Below are positions 1 to 10,479 of a DNA stretch of 64,000 nucleotides, piece by piece. The translations under genes were made by a program, and so were the position numbers. The DNA lies in assembly GCA_946965045.2 (NCBI GenBank), contig OX337235.1, positions 3,233,928 to 3,297,927 of the forward strand. The letters run 5' to 3'. The notes under the pieces were generated by a model. That model saw only the letters and a program-made list of their open reading frames with translations. It was not told the DNA's origin and did not search any database. The DNA is from Epithemia pelagica (Eukaryota; Bacillariophyta; Bacillariophyceae; Surirellales; Surirellaceae). Each line of letters starts with the position of its first letter. Within the stretch, counting starts at the first letter, position 1.

Positions 1-264
1 ATCAAAGCCACTCACTGTGCGCACGCCCTCCACCGTCAGCAGAGGTGTGATATCCCGTCCTGCGGTTGCAGACGCCCAGAACTCACGCAGTGCGGCGTTG
101 ACGAGGTGGTGTAAGCGAGAGGTGCGGTTGCGAGCAGGCAGAATACGCTCCACCTGGTTCATTGCCACGGCTGCAACAAACGTATCACGGGGCCAAAAGG
201 GGAATGCACTCGCCACCACGTGCAGGAACCAACCACACGCCTGTAGCAGCTTGTCCGGATGCCC
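1..264 (-). CDS. Partial unidentified reading frame at window edge
   Basis: On the minus strand one frame is open from about position 264 to the left edge, about 88 codons, preceded by two adjacent stop codons at 265-270. The composition looks coding: alternating hydrophobic and charged residues, with stretches such as VAAVAMNQVERIL and LHHLVNAALREFW. There is no start codon inside the window. It could be the 3' part of an exon or a remnant cut by the neighbouring Crinkler rearrangement. I do not recognise the family. CRN-A ends only about 70 bases away. Confidence 0.3.
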
Positions 265-332
265 TCATCAGGGAACAGAACATCATGAAGTCCAATTGAA
301 AGACAAGCACACATTGAATGCTTTGGATAAAA

Positions 333-2601
333 CTAGTTGCTTTGACCGCGAATCTTGATGGATCCAACAAGTTGCAAAACATCATTCAAATCGCGCTGCC
401 TCTCCTTGGTACTTGCTTTCTGCCTCTGAAAACTTTTGAAATTCACATCTGGAACTAGAAAAAGAACACAGTTTCTTGAGGCCACCCCGTGAACTGCCAT
501 CTTTCGTTCAATGGCAACAAATTTGTTGATACCATCATCACTAACTGGGTGATTGAGAGAACGTGTCATTTGCAGTAATACGGTTGTAACTCCGTGATCA
601 TCTTTCTTCCTTTTTTTTCGCTTGTGCTTCGGGTCGTTATCTCCACTCATCACAAGAGCAGCATCTAGACCAGGATAATTGGACGCTTGCGGCACAAGAA
701 GCTTGGTACCTATGCTCGCCTCGGGTTTGATGACCCCAACAACATCCTCGACATCTTGTCTTTCCACCTTTTCAACTTTCAATACGTTTTTATGCAAGTG
801 CTCACGAAGTGGCTGGCTCCGATGTCCCAGGTTCCGAGTTTCAAATAAGATCGTTTGAGGATGTTTAGCAATAAGGTAGAGGCAAACTTCTTCGAAAAGT
901 ATACCATCAATTGCCTTGTGTTGCATTCCAAATTGATTTTGAACACTTGGTGAAAGCAATTCTTTGGCAACAAATTCCGCGACGATTTTCATGACATATC
1001 GAGGGGCATAGATGAGTTCGGGTGGAGTATCATCTAAATTATACTGAGGCTGTCCATCCTCGATTACAACATCCATGTAGAAGAAGCGATGCGGCCCCTT
1101 GAGATAGTTCCTTTCCTGGGCAACGCCCAGAAATTCGTCAAGTGCTGTTAGAGATTCACGTAGCCTCGATTCATGTCTATCAGTATTCGCCATCCCCCAA
1201 ATAATTCGAGGTATGGGTCCAAATTTCTCATACTGCTCTATCATACTTTGTGATGCATAACAAAGTAAGGCTTTTTTTGCAGGAAGGGGGCATCCGAAAC
1301 AACAGCTTTGCTGTTTGAGGAGTTGCGAGTTGGCGAGCGTCTGATTGGGGGAAGAGTAAAGGACAAGACCACCCTCAGTAAAGACATAGGTTGCATCTCC
1401 ATTTGATATATCTGCCAAACAAAAGAAATCTTGACCTGGTGTGTAGCCCATCGCTTTTACTGCTGCATGATTCAGGTTTTCTTCCGAAACCGTAGCCTTT
1501 GTTGCGCCGTCAGAATTAACAAAAAGCCGAACATGCTGACGAATCCCACCTTTTGCCATGACAACCATACATTTTTCCTTTTTCTCCTTAGCGTTTTTCA
1601 GGATCAGGTGTGCATGGAAGTTTCTCATTATACTTTTGCCAATTCCTGGTGTTCCTACCAAAAACACGCGCTTACCTGTGGGTTTCTGGAAGAATGAAAG
1701 TATCCTCACCCAAAGGGGCTCATAATGATCAAACACAACCAGTCGATTTTTCAGGCAAGGAAACTCTTGGTAGAGCTCATGCCGGGACGTTGCTTCGCTG
1801 ATCTCATTTTGATCTGTGAACAATCCACTTTTTGAAACGTCAAGGTATCGTTCCCCACGGTCATCTTCCTGTACATCCAATTCAGAAAGTTCTTTCACGT
1901 AAATTAATGCCTCTTTTGCAAGGGCTACGGAGGAATCATTTGATTCTATGGGTCGAGATATCGTCCCTGATACTTTTTGAAATCGCTGGTCTGCCGCATC
2001 TGCAATCGCCGGATGTAGAGGTGGTCGAGCATACTGCGGACGATAAGCGCACACAGGTTCCAAGATTTGATGATTTTCAAAATGAGTAAAAGACAAACAT
2101 ATATACAGTTTGAGTAAACATGCATCAACAGAATCGACCATTTAAAAGAAATCAAATTCAGTTCAGTTCAGTTCATCAAGCATGAACAAAACTTACCTGC
2201 TGCTGCTGCTGCTGCTGTGGTTTCGGAGCAACGACAATTAAATTCTCGTCCTCTCGTAGTTGCAATGATTCCATTCGGATCCTTGGTTGAAGCTTCGTGC
2301 AGTTTCCATTCATGGAAAAGATTGCATGATTGTCGTCCGGCAGTCTGACTTCGTTGTTGAGACGGTAGACAAGGAGTTCATTAGCGTCAACATGCGCAAG
2401 GTTGTTTGCCGCCTTTTCCTTGACTTTCTCGCGCAAGTGACTCACGTTCGCCGGACGCGGCACTATCTGAAACGGATCTCCGAGGTCCACGTAATTGTCT
2501 TCACCCGTCTTTTGGATGACCTGGACCCAAACACTTTGCTCAGGCATGTTTCCTTGCTCGTCGCTCGACATGATGAGTTCTACGACCTTTGCTCGTTGCA
2601 T
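333..2601 (-). CDS. CRN-A: Crinkler-type protein, P-loop NTPase plus REase-like C-terminal domain
   Basis: Two exons. Exon 1 (2601-2197, 135 residues from MQRAKVVEL) is a CRN-type ubiquitin-like header (motifs SVWVQV, VDANELLVYRL) ending in a poly-Gln run. A donor GTAAGT follows it, and a CGCAG acceptor puts exon 2 at 2033-333 in phase 0, for about 701 residues. Exon 2 begins with the linker IADAADQRFQKVSGTISRPI shared with CRN-B. A Walker A motif GTPGIGKS lies at about residues 262-269. Near the C-terminus a PGLDAAL strand, followed after a Lys/Arg-rich loop by LLQMT, matches the D...QxT pattern of PD-(D/E)XK-related nucleases in CRN and trypanosome RHS proteins. Established knowledge: NTPase-REase Crinklers form one class of eukaryotic effector-like proteins. 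Cellular role here is unknown. The downstream start MSSDEQGN is an alternative. Confidence 0.75.
1947..2011. repeat. 65 bp CRN linker, occurrence 1 (duplication seam)
   Basis: This 65 bp stretch is identical at 1947-2011, 17786-17850 and 33430-33494. On the minus strand it encodes the linker AIADAADQRFQKVSGTISRPI, between header and C-terminal domain. Outside it on the left, CRN-A differs from both CRN-B genes. Outside it on the right, occurrences 1 and 2 carry one header and occurrence 3 another. It therefore marks the crossover point. Confidence 0.9.
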
Positions 2602-3362
2602 ACAAAAAAAATTGAACTGTGTGAGACGATATACATGGGTGGAGCGCCGTGGACCGTTTTTCTCAACTACCTAGAGCTTTCGATACCCGACTATTTAACC
2701 ATTCTCAAAAGAGGCCGTATCTACGGTAGATAGGGAGTATCGTGGAAATCTTCCTTCTGGGCGACAATAGCACATGTGTGTTCCTGTGCACCGGGTGCAC
2801 TATGTCGTCGCGCCTCTTTGGTGGCGTGGCGGGCTGTCCCGCAGGGATGGCAGGCTCTGCAGGTTCGGTACTACCCAGGCGTTTCTTTCTCTATTTGATT
2901 CAAAATCAACATCAGATTTTACTGGAATTCAGCCGCTCGAGATTCGACGCGTGCCGTCTCGTGCCCACACATGCGACCATGGCGATGGCGATGAGATCTG
3001 GACGCGCCGCACACCAGGAATCTTTGTGGAATCATCATTGGAACCACGAGAATCGAGCCGTTTGGAGTTTGAGACTATCATCCAACAACAAGAGACCACA
3101 AGAAAAGAAGAAGAAGAGGCACATTCACCAGCACACGACAGAGGCAGAGAGTTGTGTTTGGAACTCTTGTCGTGTCGAGAGTGTCTGCCATTCCGGTCCT
3201 CTTTCTCTCACATATATAGAAAGAGAGTTGCACCCGCCTGCGTTCGCAACCCATTCGAGAAACTCTCCCTCGGCTGGAAACAAGCGAGAGAGAGAGAGAG
3301 ACGGACCCGAGTGACGTATTGCTGCATTCCATAATTGTGGGAGAGGGAAAAAGAGGAGCATC
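2602..3362. promoter_or_regulatory. Divergent intergenic region between CRN-A and the MGC protein gene
   Basis: This 761 bp spacer lies between divergently transcribed genes and probably holds both promoters. A TATA-like CATATATAGA sits at 3211-3220, about 145 bases before the ATG at 3363; in copy 2 it reads CATAAATAGA. A GA microsatellite precedes the ATG and differs in length between copies. Open frames of up to 190 codons here have no recognisable domain and overlap one another, so I treat them as non-coding. Copy 2 carries a 10 bp insertion near the CRN start. Confidence 0.45.
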
Positions 3363-4832
3363 ATGGGGTGTCGACAGTCGAAACCAGCATCTACCCCCGC
3401 TTCCACTGGATTCCAAAAACCGCAGCCAACGAGCGCGACGACAAGAACCACCAAAACCACTGAAAAGGAGGATGCGGCGGCAGCAGCGGCCACTCCTACC
3501 AAACCGCGGCAGCACACGACGGATCCATGGTCACCACCCAAGAAGGACGACAACGACGAGAACACAAAGAAGGATGCCTTGGAAGAAACCGATACGACTC
3601 TGCGGTTGGCGCTCGACAGTGACCATGACGACGAAAGCAGCAGGGACGACGACAACGACGAATCCTCCCATTCCGACGAAACCGAACCAGAAGAGTCGTA
3701 TCCGCAGTACGACACGTTTGACGATTGGTATGAGGCGGCTATCAGCAGTCAGAATACTACGACGACAATAACGACAACGTTGGAACAAGAATGGCACTTG
3801 GCCCGTCAATTGTACAATCAAGCCATGGGACCACCCAATAATCCGTTGAAATCCATTCCCCAGTTAATTGCCGAGTTGAAACAACAACGACAACCACAAG
3901 AGCCACTGCCACCATCCAGAGTCTCGCCGAGGGAGGACGACGACAACATTGACAACAACGACCATGAATCTTGTTGGTTTAGTCGACGGGGCGTTCGTCT
4001 CGATTGGTGCGTCTCGGTGCTGTGCCAATTGCCCTATTGGCAAACGCTTTGTCACTATCAGTGTCCCCTCTGGTTTGTCCGACGCGTGGCCGTCTTGGAA
4101 TGGATCTATCGAACGACTGCCAGTACGGCTCCTCAATCATCATTACAACCACAACCACAAGAACAACAAGAACAACATTCCGATGACACCAACAACACAC
4201 ACTTGTTTCGACCCTTGATTCACCACGTGCCACAACTCGTTACCGCTGCTGCTCGTTTGACGACGGTGTCGAACCACGAACGATTCGTCGTTGGGGACCA
4301 CCCGGGAGGGGATAAAAAAAAGGTGGACGACCACCATCGTTCGAGTACTACGAATCCTACCATGACACAACCCGCCACCAGTTACCTGTCCGCGTCGGGT
4401 CAATCTCCCCTGTCGTTGGTTCAGAAACGCTTGCACCAATGGCAGGAGGAAATCACCCAACAACAACAACAACAATCCCAACCACCACCCGAATATGTGT
4501 GGATGGATTGGTTGTGCGTGGATCAAGGAATCTGGACCAGTCAGTGGGAGGAAGAAGAACCACGGACGCAATTATTGGAGGACGAAAACAAAGAAACAGA
4601 AGACGAAGAATACTTTCACCCTTGGAATCGGGCCACCCCATCCTCTTCTCATCAAGACGACGACGACGACGTGTCTTCGGCATCGCATTTGTACCACGAC
4701 GATTCGTCGTCCTCCTCCGTCCCCTCGCCTCCTCCTGCGGCTCGGGGTGTCACGACAACTGCAACCACCACAACAACAACACTACAACCAGAACCGATTG
4801 TTTGGGTGACTGCTGCTATATATTTTCTGTAG
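3363..4832 (+). CDS. Low-complexity protein with acylation-type N-terminus and HET-like motif (copy 1)
   Basis: 489 residues. The N-terminus MGCRQSK fits N-myristoylation (Gly2, Ser6, basic position 7) with a palmitoylatable Cys3, suggesting membrane attachment. Long Thr/Gln/Asp/Ser-rich tracts flank a hydrophobic Trp/Cys-rich block (about residues 205-250). Around residues 377-388, YVWMDWLCVDQG resembles the W-D-x-L-C-x-x-Q core of heterokaryon-incompatibility (HET) type domains. The similarity is a single motif. The ORF ends abruptly after IVWVTAAIYFL, where the last bases read TTTTCTGTAG like a splice acceptor, and the following DNA stays open in the same frame. The true 3' structure may therefore include more exons, even the GRK-like gene downstream. 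Copy 2 appears to encode an identical protein. Confidence 0.55.
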   Translation: MGCRQSKPASTPASTGFQKPQPTSATTRTTKTTEKEDAAAAAATPTKPRQHTTDPWSPPKKDDNDENTKKDALEETDTTLRLALDSDHDDESSRDDDNDESSHSDETEPEESYPQYDTFDDWYEAAISSQNTTTTITTTLEQEWHLARQLYNQAMGPPNNPLKSIPQLIAELKQQRQPQEPLPPSRVSPREDDDNIDNNDHESCWFSRRGVRLDWCVSVLCQLPYWQTLCHYQCPLWFVRRVAVLEWIYRTTASTAPQSSLQPQPQEQQEQHSDDTNNTHLFRPLIHHVPQLVTAAARLTTVSNHERFVVGDHPGGDKKKVDDHHRSSTTNPTMTQPATSYLSASGQSPLSLVQKRLHQWQEEITQQQQQQSQPPPEYVWMDWLCVDQGIWTSQWEEEEPRTQLLEDENKETEDEEYFHPWNRATPSSSHQDDDDDVSSASHLYHDDSSSSSVPSPPPAARGVTTTATTTTTTLQPEPIVWVTAAIYFL

Positions 4833-4910
4833 AGAGATCCAAACGAAAAGGCATCCATTCGTCTCTTTTGGTTCCTTGACCGTTTGGAGGTGAGAACCGT
4901 TCCTGTTGTC

Positions 4911-4922
4911 GAGGATATATAA
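4911..4922 (+). promoter_or_regulatory. TATA-like element upstream of GRK-like gene (copy 1)
   Basis: The sequence GAGGATATATAATC lies about 100 bases before the ATG at 5022 and is followed by a CA-rich leader. It supports an independent promoter for the kinase gene and argues against fusion with the upstream ORF. It is conserved unchanged in copy 2. Confidence 0.3.
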
Positions 4923-5021
4923 TCCGAAGAATTATTATTGACAAACCAACAACCACAGCCACCACAATCGTGCTGCTAGAACCAAGCACGATATACAGAG
5001 ACTACCGGCGGATTCTTCATC

Positions 5022-7844
5022 ATGGAGGAATTACAGGATGCCATTGAAGACGCCCAATACGTGAATGCGATCAATACGCAAGACGATGGACCCAAACCCG
5101 TCTTGCCCTGGGAGACACCGTCGTCGGATGAATTGTTGGTGGAATGGTCCAAAACCAAGGCCCGTAGTTTGGGCAATTTGGATTCCTTTTTGGAACAATC
5201 GGCCATTTGTGTCTTTTTGTTTTCCAGTTTTATCAAACAACATCACGACGATTATGTGCGTCTCAATTTTTGCGAAGATGTGTTAAGGTTCAAAAAATTG
5301 CGCGGCCGATCGCGACGCAAACAAGCCCAAGCCATTTTGGAACACTACATTTTGGTCAAACCCAGTCCACCGCCCGCCGCCGGAGCAACCGCACCGGCTG
5401 CTACGACGAGTACGAATCCAACGACGACAGCCCCCAAAGATGCCACGAACAATGGGAATTTGGTGGCGGAATCGGCGGCGGGTGCAGCCGCGTGGGCCGT
5501 GGGCACGACGCAATTGCCACCGCGGACGGAAATTGACGAATGCGATTTGGAACGAATCGTGAACGATCGCCAATCGACCCATGCCTATTTAAAAGAAGAT
5601 GCAACCTTTCGAATTTATTGCGATTATCCCAAATGCAGTCAATCCTTGATTGGCATTCGCGATGCCATTTTGGACGATTTGATTGACGATTGGAGAGAAT
5701 GGGAAGAAAAGGAAAAGGAAGAAGCCGCCGTGGCTGCCGCCAAATCACGACACCCACCATCACACCATGGATCCAATGGACGACGAGCGTCGGCCAGTAG
5801 TACGGCCAGTGGTGACTTTACGACTACGAATACAACGACACTGTCGTCGTCCAAACCACGATCGACGCGACGTAGCAGTGGTGGCAGTACCGGAGGAGGA
5901 CGATCGTCGTCCGTGGAACCACCGAATACTACGGAGGAAACGATGGCCGATGGATCGGCATCGGCTTCCACCGATGCCACAGTCCCCACCGCCAATCCGA
6001 CGACCCTATCATCATCTGGATGGAACCAACCTCAACCACCACCACAACAGCAACAACAACCACAAGTGGAAACACTTGACCCTAATACGGATGCCACCAA
6101 ACCGGAGGAATCCGCCGAAGCCAAGGCTGTCAAGGATGCCGATACGGCAGCGTCCTCGTCCTTATCCTTTCAATCGTCCAATCATGGACAACCTCCCTAA
6201 TCCCAACCAACAAGTAACAGTCCTCCGGCTCCTGCTGCCCCCATTAATACGACAACCGACACGGCATCGATGGGCTCCTCCTCCCACACACCGCGCAAGG
6301 CACCGCCACCGGCTCTCATGGGAGAACGGAGTGTTTCGGGATTGTCGGTGGAAGAATTTGGAGAGGCCACCATGAGTATGCGATTGTTGAAACATCGATT
6401 TTTGCAATCGCAAAAAGAAGCCGTCTACGATGGCCTCTTTGACAAGGCGGAAACCGTCGTGATGGAATCGCTTCGACGCGATTATTGGAACTTGTTTTTG
6501 GAATCGCAAGAATTTCTCAAGGCCAAACAATTCTTGTGGTATCAGGATCGACCCGTTGTACCCGAAGATTTTTATATCATGCGAGTCTTGGGACGAGGAG
6601 GCTTTGGGTTGGTCAATGGTACGTACATGTCTCTAGTAGTGCTAGTGTGTGTGTGTGTGTCTGTCGTTGCGCTTTTTGTGGTAGAGACGGTCTTCCAACG
6701 TGTGGTTTTGCAGGAACCGTCACAAGCCACACACACACACATGTTGACAAAGGCATCCAACTAGTTCTCACCTGTTCCTTTTTTCGTAGCTTGCAAGAAG
6801 GGTACGTCTGGAAAGCTCTATGCAATGAAGGTCATGAACAAGAGACGCATCAAAATGAAGAAATCAGAAACACTGGCAGTAAATGAACGATCTGCCTTGG
6901 CGGCTGTGGAAAGCAACTTTGTGGTGAATCTCAAATACTCATTTCATAGCAAGGACGATGTCTATCTGATATTGGATCTCATGACGGGCGGTGATCTTGG
7001 TTTCCATTTGCACCAAAAGGGTCGCTTCCCCAAACGAGAAGTTCAGTATTACGCAGCCCGCATCATGTTGGGAGCCTTGCATGATCAAGGCTATGTCTAC
7101 CGCGATTTGAAGCCAGAGAATTGTCTCATGGCCGATGACGGCCGAGTCAAAATCACGGATTTGGGCTTGGCCACCAAAATTACTCCCACCTTGCACGGCG
7201 CCGCGGGTACCCGTGGGTATTGGGCCCCGGAAATGTTGCGTCGCGACAAGCGTGGCAAACGCATGCCCTATGGACACACGGTCGATTGGTTCAGTTTTGG
7301 GTGCTGTGTCACCGAATTCATTTGCGGGGCCAATCCGTTCCGATCCGAAGCCGCTCTCAACTTTGGCTTGTCCAAGGGCAAACAAACCAAGGAAAAAGCA
7401 ATTGATTGTGCCACACTGGAAATGGAACCAGATTTTCCCAAGGAATACTTTGAACCGGATGCCAAAGATTTGTGTATGCGCTTACTGGAAAAGGACGAAC
7501 ACAAGCGATTGGGCACGGGCGGATGTGAAGAAATTATGGCCCATCCCTACTTTCGCAATGTCAATTGGGAATCCATCATTTCCGATCGAAAACGGCCTCC
7601 CTATGTACCAGCCAAGGATGTCAATGCGGCCAGTCAAGCCGAAATTGGTAATTTTGTCGAAGACAAGACCTATCAAGAAACGGTGTTAACCGAACAAGAT
7701 GAAACCTATTATCGAAACTGGGATTGGACGAATCCCCGCGCCTATGCCACAGAGGTTATTGAATTCTTAATTTACGAGCGGGAAACAGGAGAACCATTGT
7801 TGCCTGTTCAACAAAATGCTGGCTGTTGTTGCGTAGTCCTGTAG
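5022..7844 (+). CDS. GPCR-kinase-like protein: RGS homology plus AGC kinase plus CaaX (copy 1)
   Basis: The first part (5022-6618) holds RGS-like helices split by a Thr/Ser/Gln-rich insert: first half around 5157-5350, second half (FDKAETVVMESLRRDYW) around 6430-6490. The kinase begins with GRGGFGLVN. A 171 nt intron (6619-6789, GTACGT...TAG, phase 1) precedes exon 2 with AMK (VAIK lysine), YRDLKPEN catalytic loop, DLG in place of DFG, GTRGYWAPEM activation segment and an AGC-type tail. RGS plus kinase with DLG is the hallmark of G-protein-coupled receptor kinases, which phosphorylate active receptors at membranes. The C-terminus CCCVVL is a CaaX box ending in Leu, predicting geranylgeranylation as in GRK1/7. 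Oddities: an in-frame TAA at 6198-6200 (perhaps removed by a 45 nt intron, 6176-6220) and a 2-codon deletion near 7072, before the catalytic loop, compared with copy 2. Confidence 0.75.
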
Positions 7845-8832
7845 TTGGTCTCACGTCCAAGAATACGATACCAGCAACAGTCCAAGCTAAAAAAAGAGAC
7901 ATGTGTGGTCAAGCAGGAGCAGCACGTGTGGAACAAAACAAATGACCAGGGATGACTGCAAGACTGTAAAAAGGTGACCGCCCAGGAAAGCCCCTTTTGC
8001 TGTGGACAGGCATGTGTGTTGGTCTCTTGGTTTTTGTGTTTTGTAAAGCATGCAATGTCTCGTGATGTCCCGGGTGTTGTTTGTGCATGGCTATACGAGC
8101 TCTTTTACTCTCTGTCGCTTCCGTTTTCGGTGAATTGCGCGGCGTCACGAAACGCAATGGCGATTCAAGTTAAAAATAATATTACTGTAAACGTGTATGT
8201 TCCTTTGCCTCTGTCATGTATGTGTCTAGGTAGACGAGCAATGCTAAGTGTCCATGGACGAGACTAAGGATCTACACCTCCCATTCTAATGATAGTATCA
8301 TCAAGTACAAGCTTGTTCATTGTATGGCCAGTGATCCTTCTCCAAGCAGTACGTAGTCGGACGCGTGTTTGGATTCCTACGATTCTCCACAACTACGACT
8401 GGTAATCTGCTCTATGATTATTGGAGTGCATTATACGTTTGGGAATTTGGAGATCGTGTTCTCCTTCTGGATATCACTGCATCGGAACAGCTGTCCCACA
8501 TATTGTATGCGGCAGACAGCCATGGAGATCCAGTAGTCGTTCCAGGAGAGAATCGTGTCATCACTTTGCCTATGTGTGTGTCGGTGGAGGGACGTGTGTA
8601 ATCACACAGTAATGGCAGTTGTGTGGTCGGTATACTATAGCGGAATGGGAATTGCGTGAAAGGTATGGGAGGAACCCGTTGGTCTCCACACTTTGTATAA
8701 CGTGTGTGGACCCAAACGGAACCGAAGGTGTGCTGGTGAAACTAGAATTGTGGGTGTCAAACATGTAAGTAATAGATTGGGCCAAGAAACAAACAAAACA
8801 GGAAATAAACGGATACATCCAACAGTTCTTGT
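7845..8832. other. Intergenic region, copy 1
   Basis: 988 bp between the 3' ends of the convergent kinase and inositol synthase genes. A 78-codon frame at 8365-8601 is conserved in copy 2. The whole block is near-identical, however, so conservation is uninformative. It has no recognisable domain and I do not call it. Confidence 0.5.
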
Positions 8833-10479
8833 CTAGTGAGTTCCATTCTGGTACTGTCCAGTGCCATTCCTTGTGGCGTGTCCATTGCTGGTAGGCATCA
8901 CTCCATTGGTGGTGGTATGCGAGACTCCATTGGTACTAGTCTGTTTTTCTTGCTCTTCTACTTGTGTTTGTTGTCGTCGCCGCATGGTTTCGTCGTGTTG
9001 CTGTTGGAGGGAGGAGGCAAATTTGTGCTGCAAGGTCATGTAATTTTCGGGCGGCAATCCCAGACAGGCCTTGAGGACATTGGTAATGGCCTCTCGTTGC
9101 GGAAACAAGGCATTGACAACGGGTGCACCCGGTGGAACCATGGGTGCCTTGAGCATGTAGGACAAGAGGGACAAGACGGGGTGAAAGGGTTCCCAAGCAG
9201 TAGTATTCTTGTCGTCCTTGTCGTCCTGGTTCACGACCGAGTCCAAGGTGGAATCGTCCTGTTCGTCCACTGTTTGGACTTGAATCCGGGAACACAATTC
9301 GGTCAAGAGAATCAAATCATAAATCAAGGGTGTGGCCAAGAGAGAATCTTGACAGGTATTGTGAATGACGAGGGTATTGGTTCCACCCATGAAAATTTCT
9401 GACGTATATTCATCCATGGCCCGTTTGGAATCTCCCACATAGGGAACGTATTTAATGACCACGACATGATCGGGATGACCCGATGTAGTAGTAGTGTCCT
9501 TGTTTTCCCTTTTATTCACGTGAGGATACAAAATGGCATTGGAGGCCACCATATCGTCCACGACATTGGATTTGGAAATTTCCTTGGATCGGAATTGATG
9601 GGGAGCACTGAGATTGCGGCCATCATTGTTGCCCAAATGATTGTAACTGACCATGGAGACGGGCTTGCAGCCGGCCGACACGAGAAAATCGACCAAGACC
9701 GATTTGAGTTTGGTTTGTCCCGATTTGAAATCGTCGCCGCCAATCAAGACGCCATGTCGTTCGGCCAACTGAACGACGCCGGGAACCAAGGTATTTTGGG
9801 GCGACCCATTGACAAAGGGAGCCTGTTCCAAAATGGAGGCAATGGCAAACAAGGTGGACGGACTCACTTCCGTATCGTTGCCTTGTTCCAAGGCGTGCAA
9901 CAAGTGATCGGCGGTATCATGCACGCCCGGTTGAATCTCACAAAAGCGTTCGGTATTGGCCGTCCACACGACCGTGACATGATCCAAGTCATGCTGGGCC
10001 TTGAACTGGGCAATGTCGCGTCGAATGTGTTGGACTTTTTCCCATTTGGTCATGTCCGGTGGCAACACATTGTTGGCCCGTTCTTGTTGATTGGCGGCAA
10101 TAAAATCGGCATGGTAAATCGATGGCAGCGGCACAATCTCGCGCAAGTACGGTTCCAATTGTCGTTGCAAGTCCACTTCCAAAACTTGGGCGCGTTTCAT
10201 GGCCTCGGCCAAGTTGGCCCCATTGATATCCCAGCCACCCCAGACAATCTCATTGGGATGTCCAAGGGGTAACAAGGATTGCAAGGGCGTATAGACGGCC
10301 TCTCCGGTGGCGGCGGCATGACCCAATTTGACCGTACTGGCCAACAACAAACTGCCCCAATAATTGGCCGACTGGGTCCCCTGTTTGGTCTCCCACGTCA
10401 AGCCCAAGCGATTGGCCACGGCCGCTGCCACACAAGTACTCCCATTGTTGCCACCCAAGCCCACCAACATGACACCCAT
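8833..10479 (-). CDS. INO1: Myo-inositol-3-phosphate synthase (copy 1)
   Basis: 548 residues. It converts D-glucose 6-phosphate to 1D-myo-inositol 3-phosphate using NAD+, the committed step to inositol, phosphoinositides and inositol phosphates; the enzyme is normally cytosolic. Family signatures in order: the NAD-binding GLGGNNGST at residues 7-15, [14 protein letters not shown] near 81, [14 protein letters not shown] near 280 and [16 protein letters not shown] near 342. A conserved C-terminal block ending [14 protein letters not shown] follows, then a non-conserved Asn/Gly/Thr-rich tail. The ORF starts almost at the dinucleotide-binding motif, whereas most family members carry about 60-70 residues before it. 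The ATG is directly preceded by TATATATACTAG, which could be a splice acceptor for a missed upstream exon. No such exon is evident. Copy 2 appears to encode the same protein. Confidence 0.93.
   Translation of the reverse strand: MGVMLVGLGGNNGSTCVAAAVANRLGLTWETKQGTQSANYWGSLLLASTVKLGHAAATGEAVYTPLQSLLPLGHPNEIVWGGWDINGANLAEAMKRAQVLEVDLQRQLEPYLREIVPLPSIYHADFIAANQQERANNVLPPDMTKWEKVQHIRRDIAQFKAQHDLDHVTVVWTANTERFCEIQPGVHDTADHLLHALEQGNDTEVSPSTLFAIASILEQAPFVNGSPQNTLVPGVVQLAERHGVLIGGDDFKSGQTKLKSVLVDFLVSAGCKPVSMVSYNHLGNNDGRNLSAPHQFRSKEISKSNVVDDMVASNAILYPHVNKRENKDTTTTSGHPDHVVVIKYVPYVGDSKRAMDEYTSEIFMGGTNTLVIHNTCQDSLLATPLIYDLILLTELCSRIQVQTVDEQDDSTLDSVVNQDDKDDKNTTAWEPFHPVLSLLSYMLKAPMVPPGAPVVNALFPQREAITNVLKACLGLPPENYMTLQHKFASSLQQQHDETMRRRQQTQVEEQEKQTSTNGVSHTTTNGVMPTSNGHATRNGTGQYQNGTH

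Noticed and set aside
3125-3715. Ser/Val-rich minus-strand frame of 196 codons over the start of the MGC protein gene
   Set aside because: Antisense of low-complexity Thr/Asp codons and divergent promoter DNA; no start context or homology.
9466-10272. 268-codon frame on the plus strand opposite inositol synthase, and a 379-codon frame opposite the GDPD (15014-16153)
   Set aside because: Both lie wholly within well-conserved enzymes on the other strand and have no domain of their own. They are shadows caused by biased codon use.
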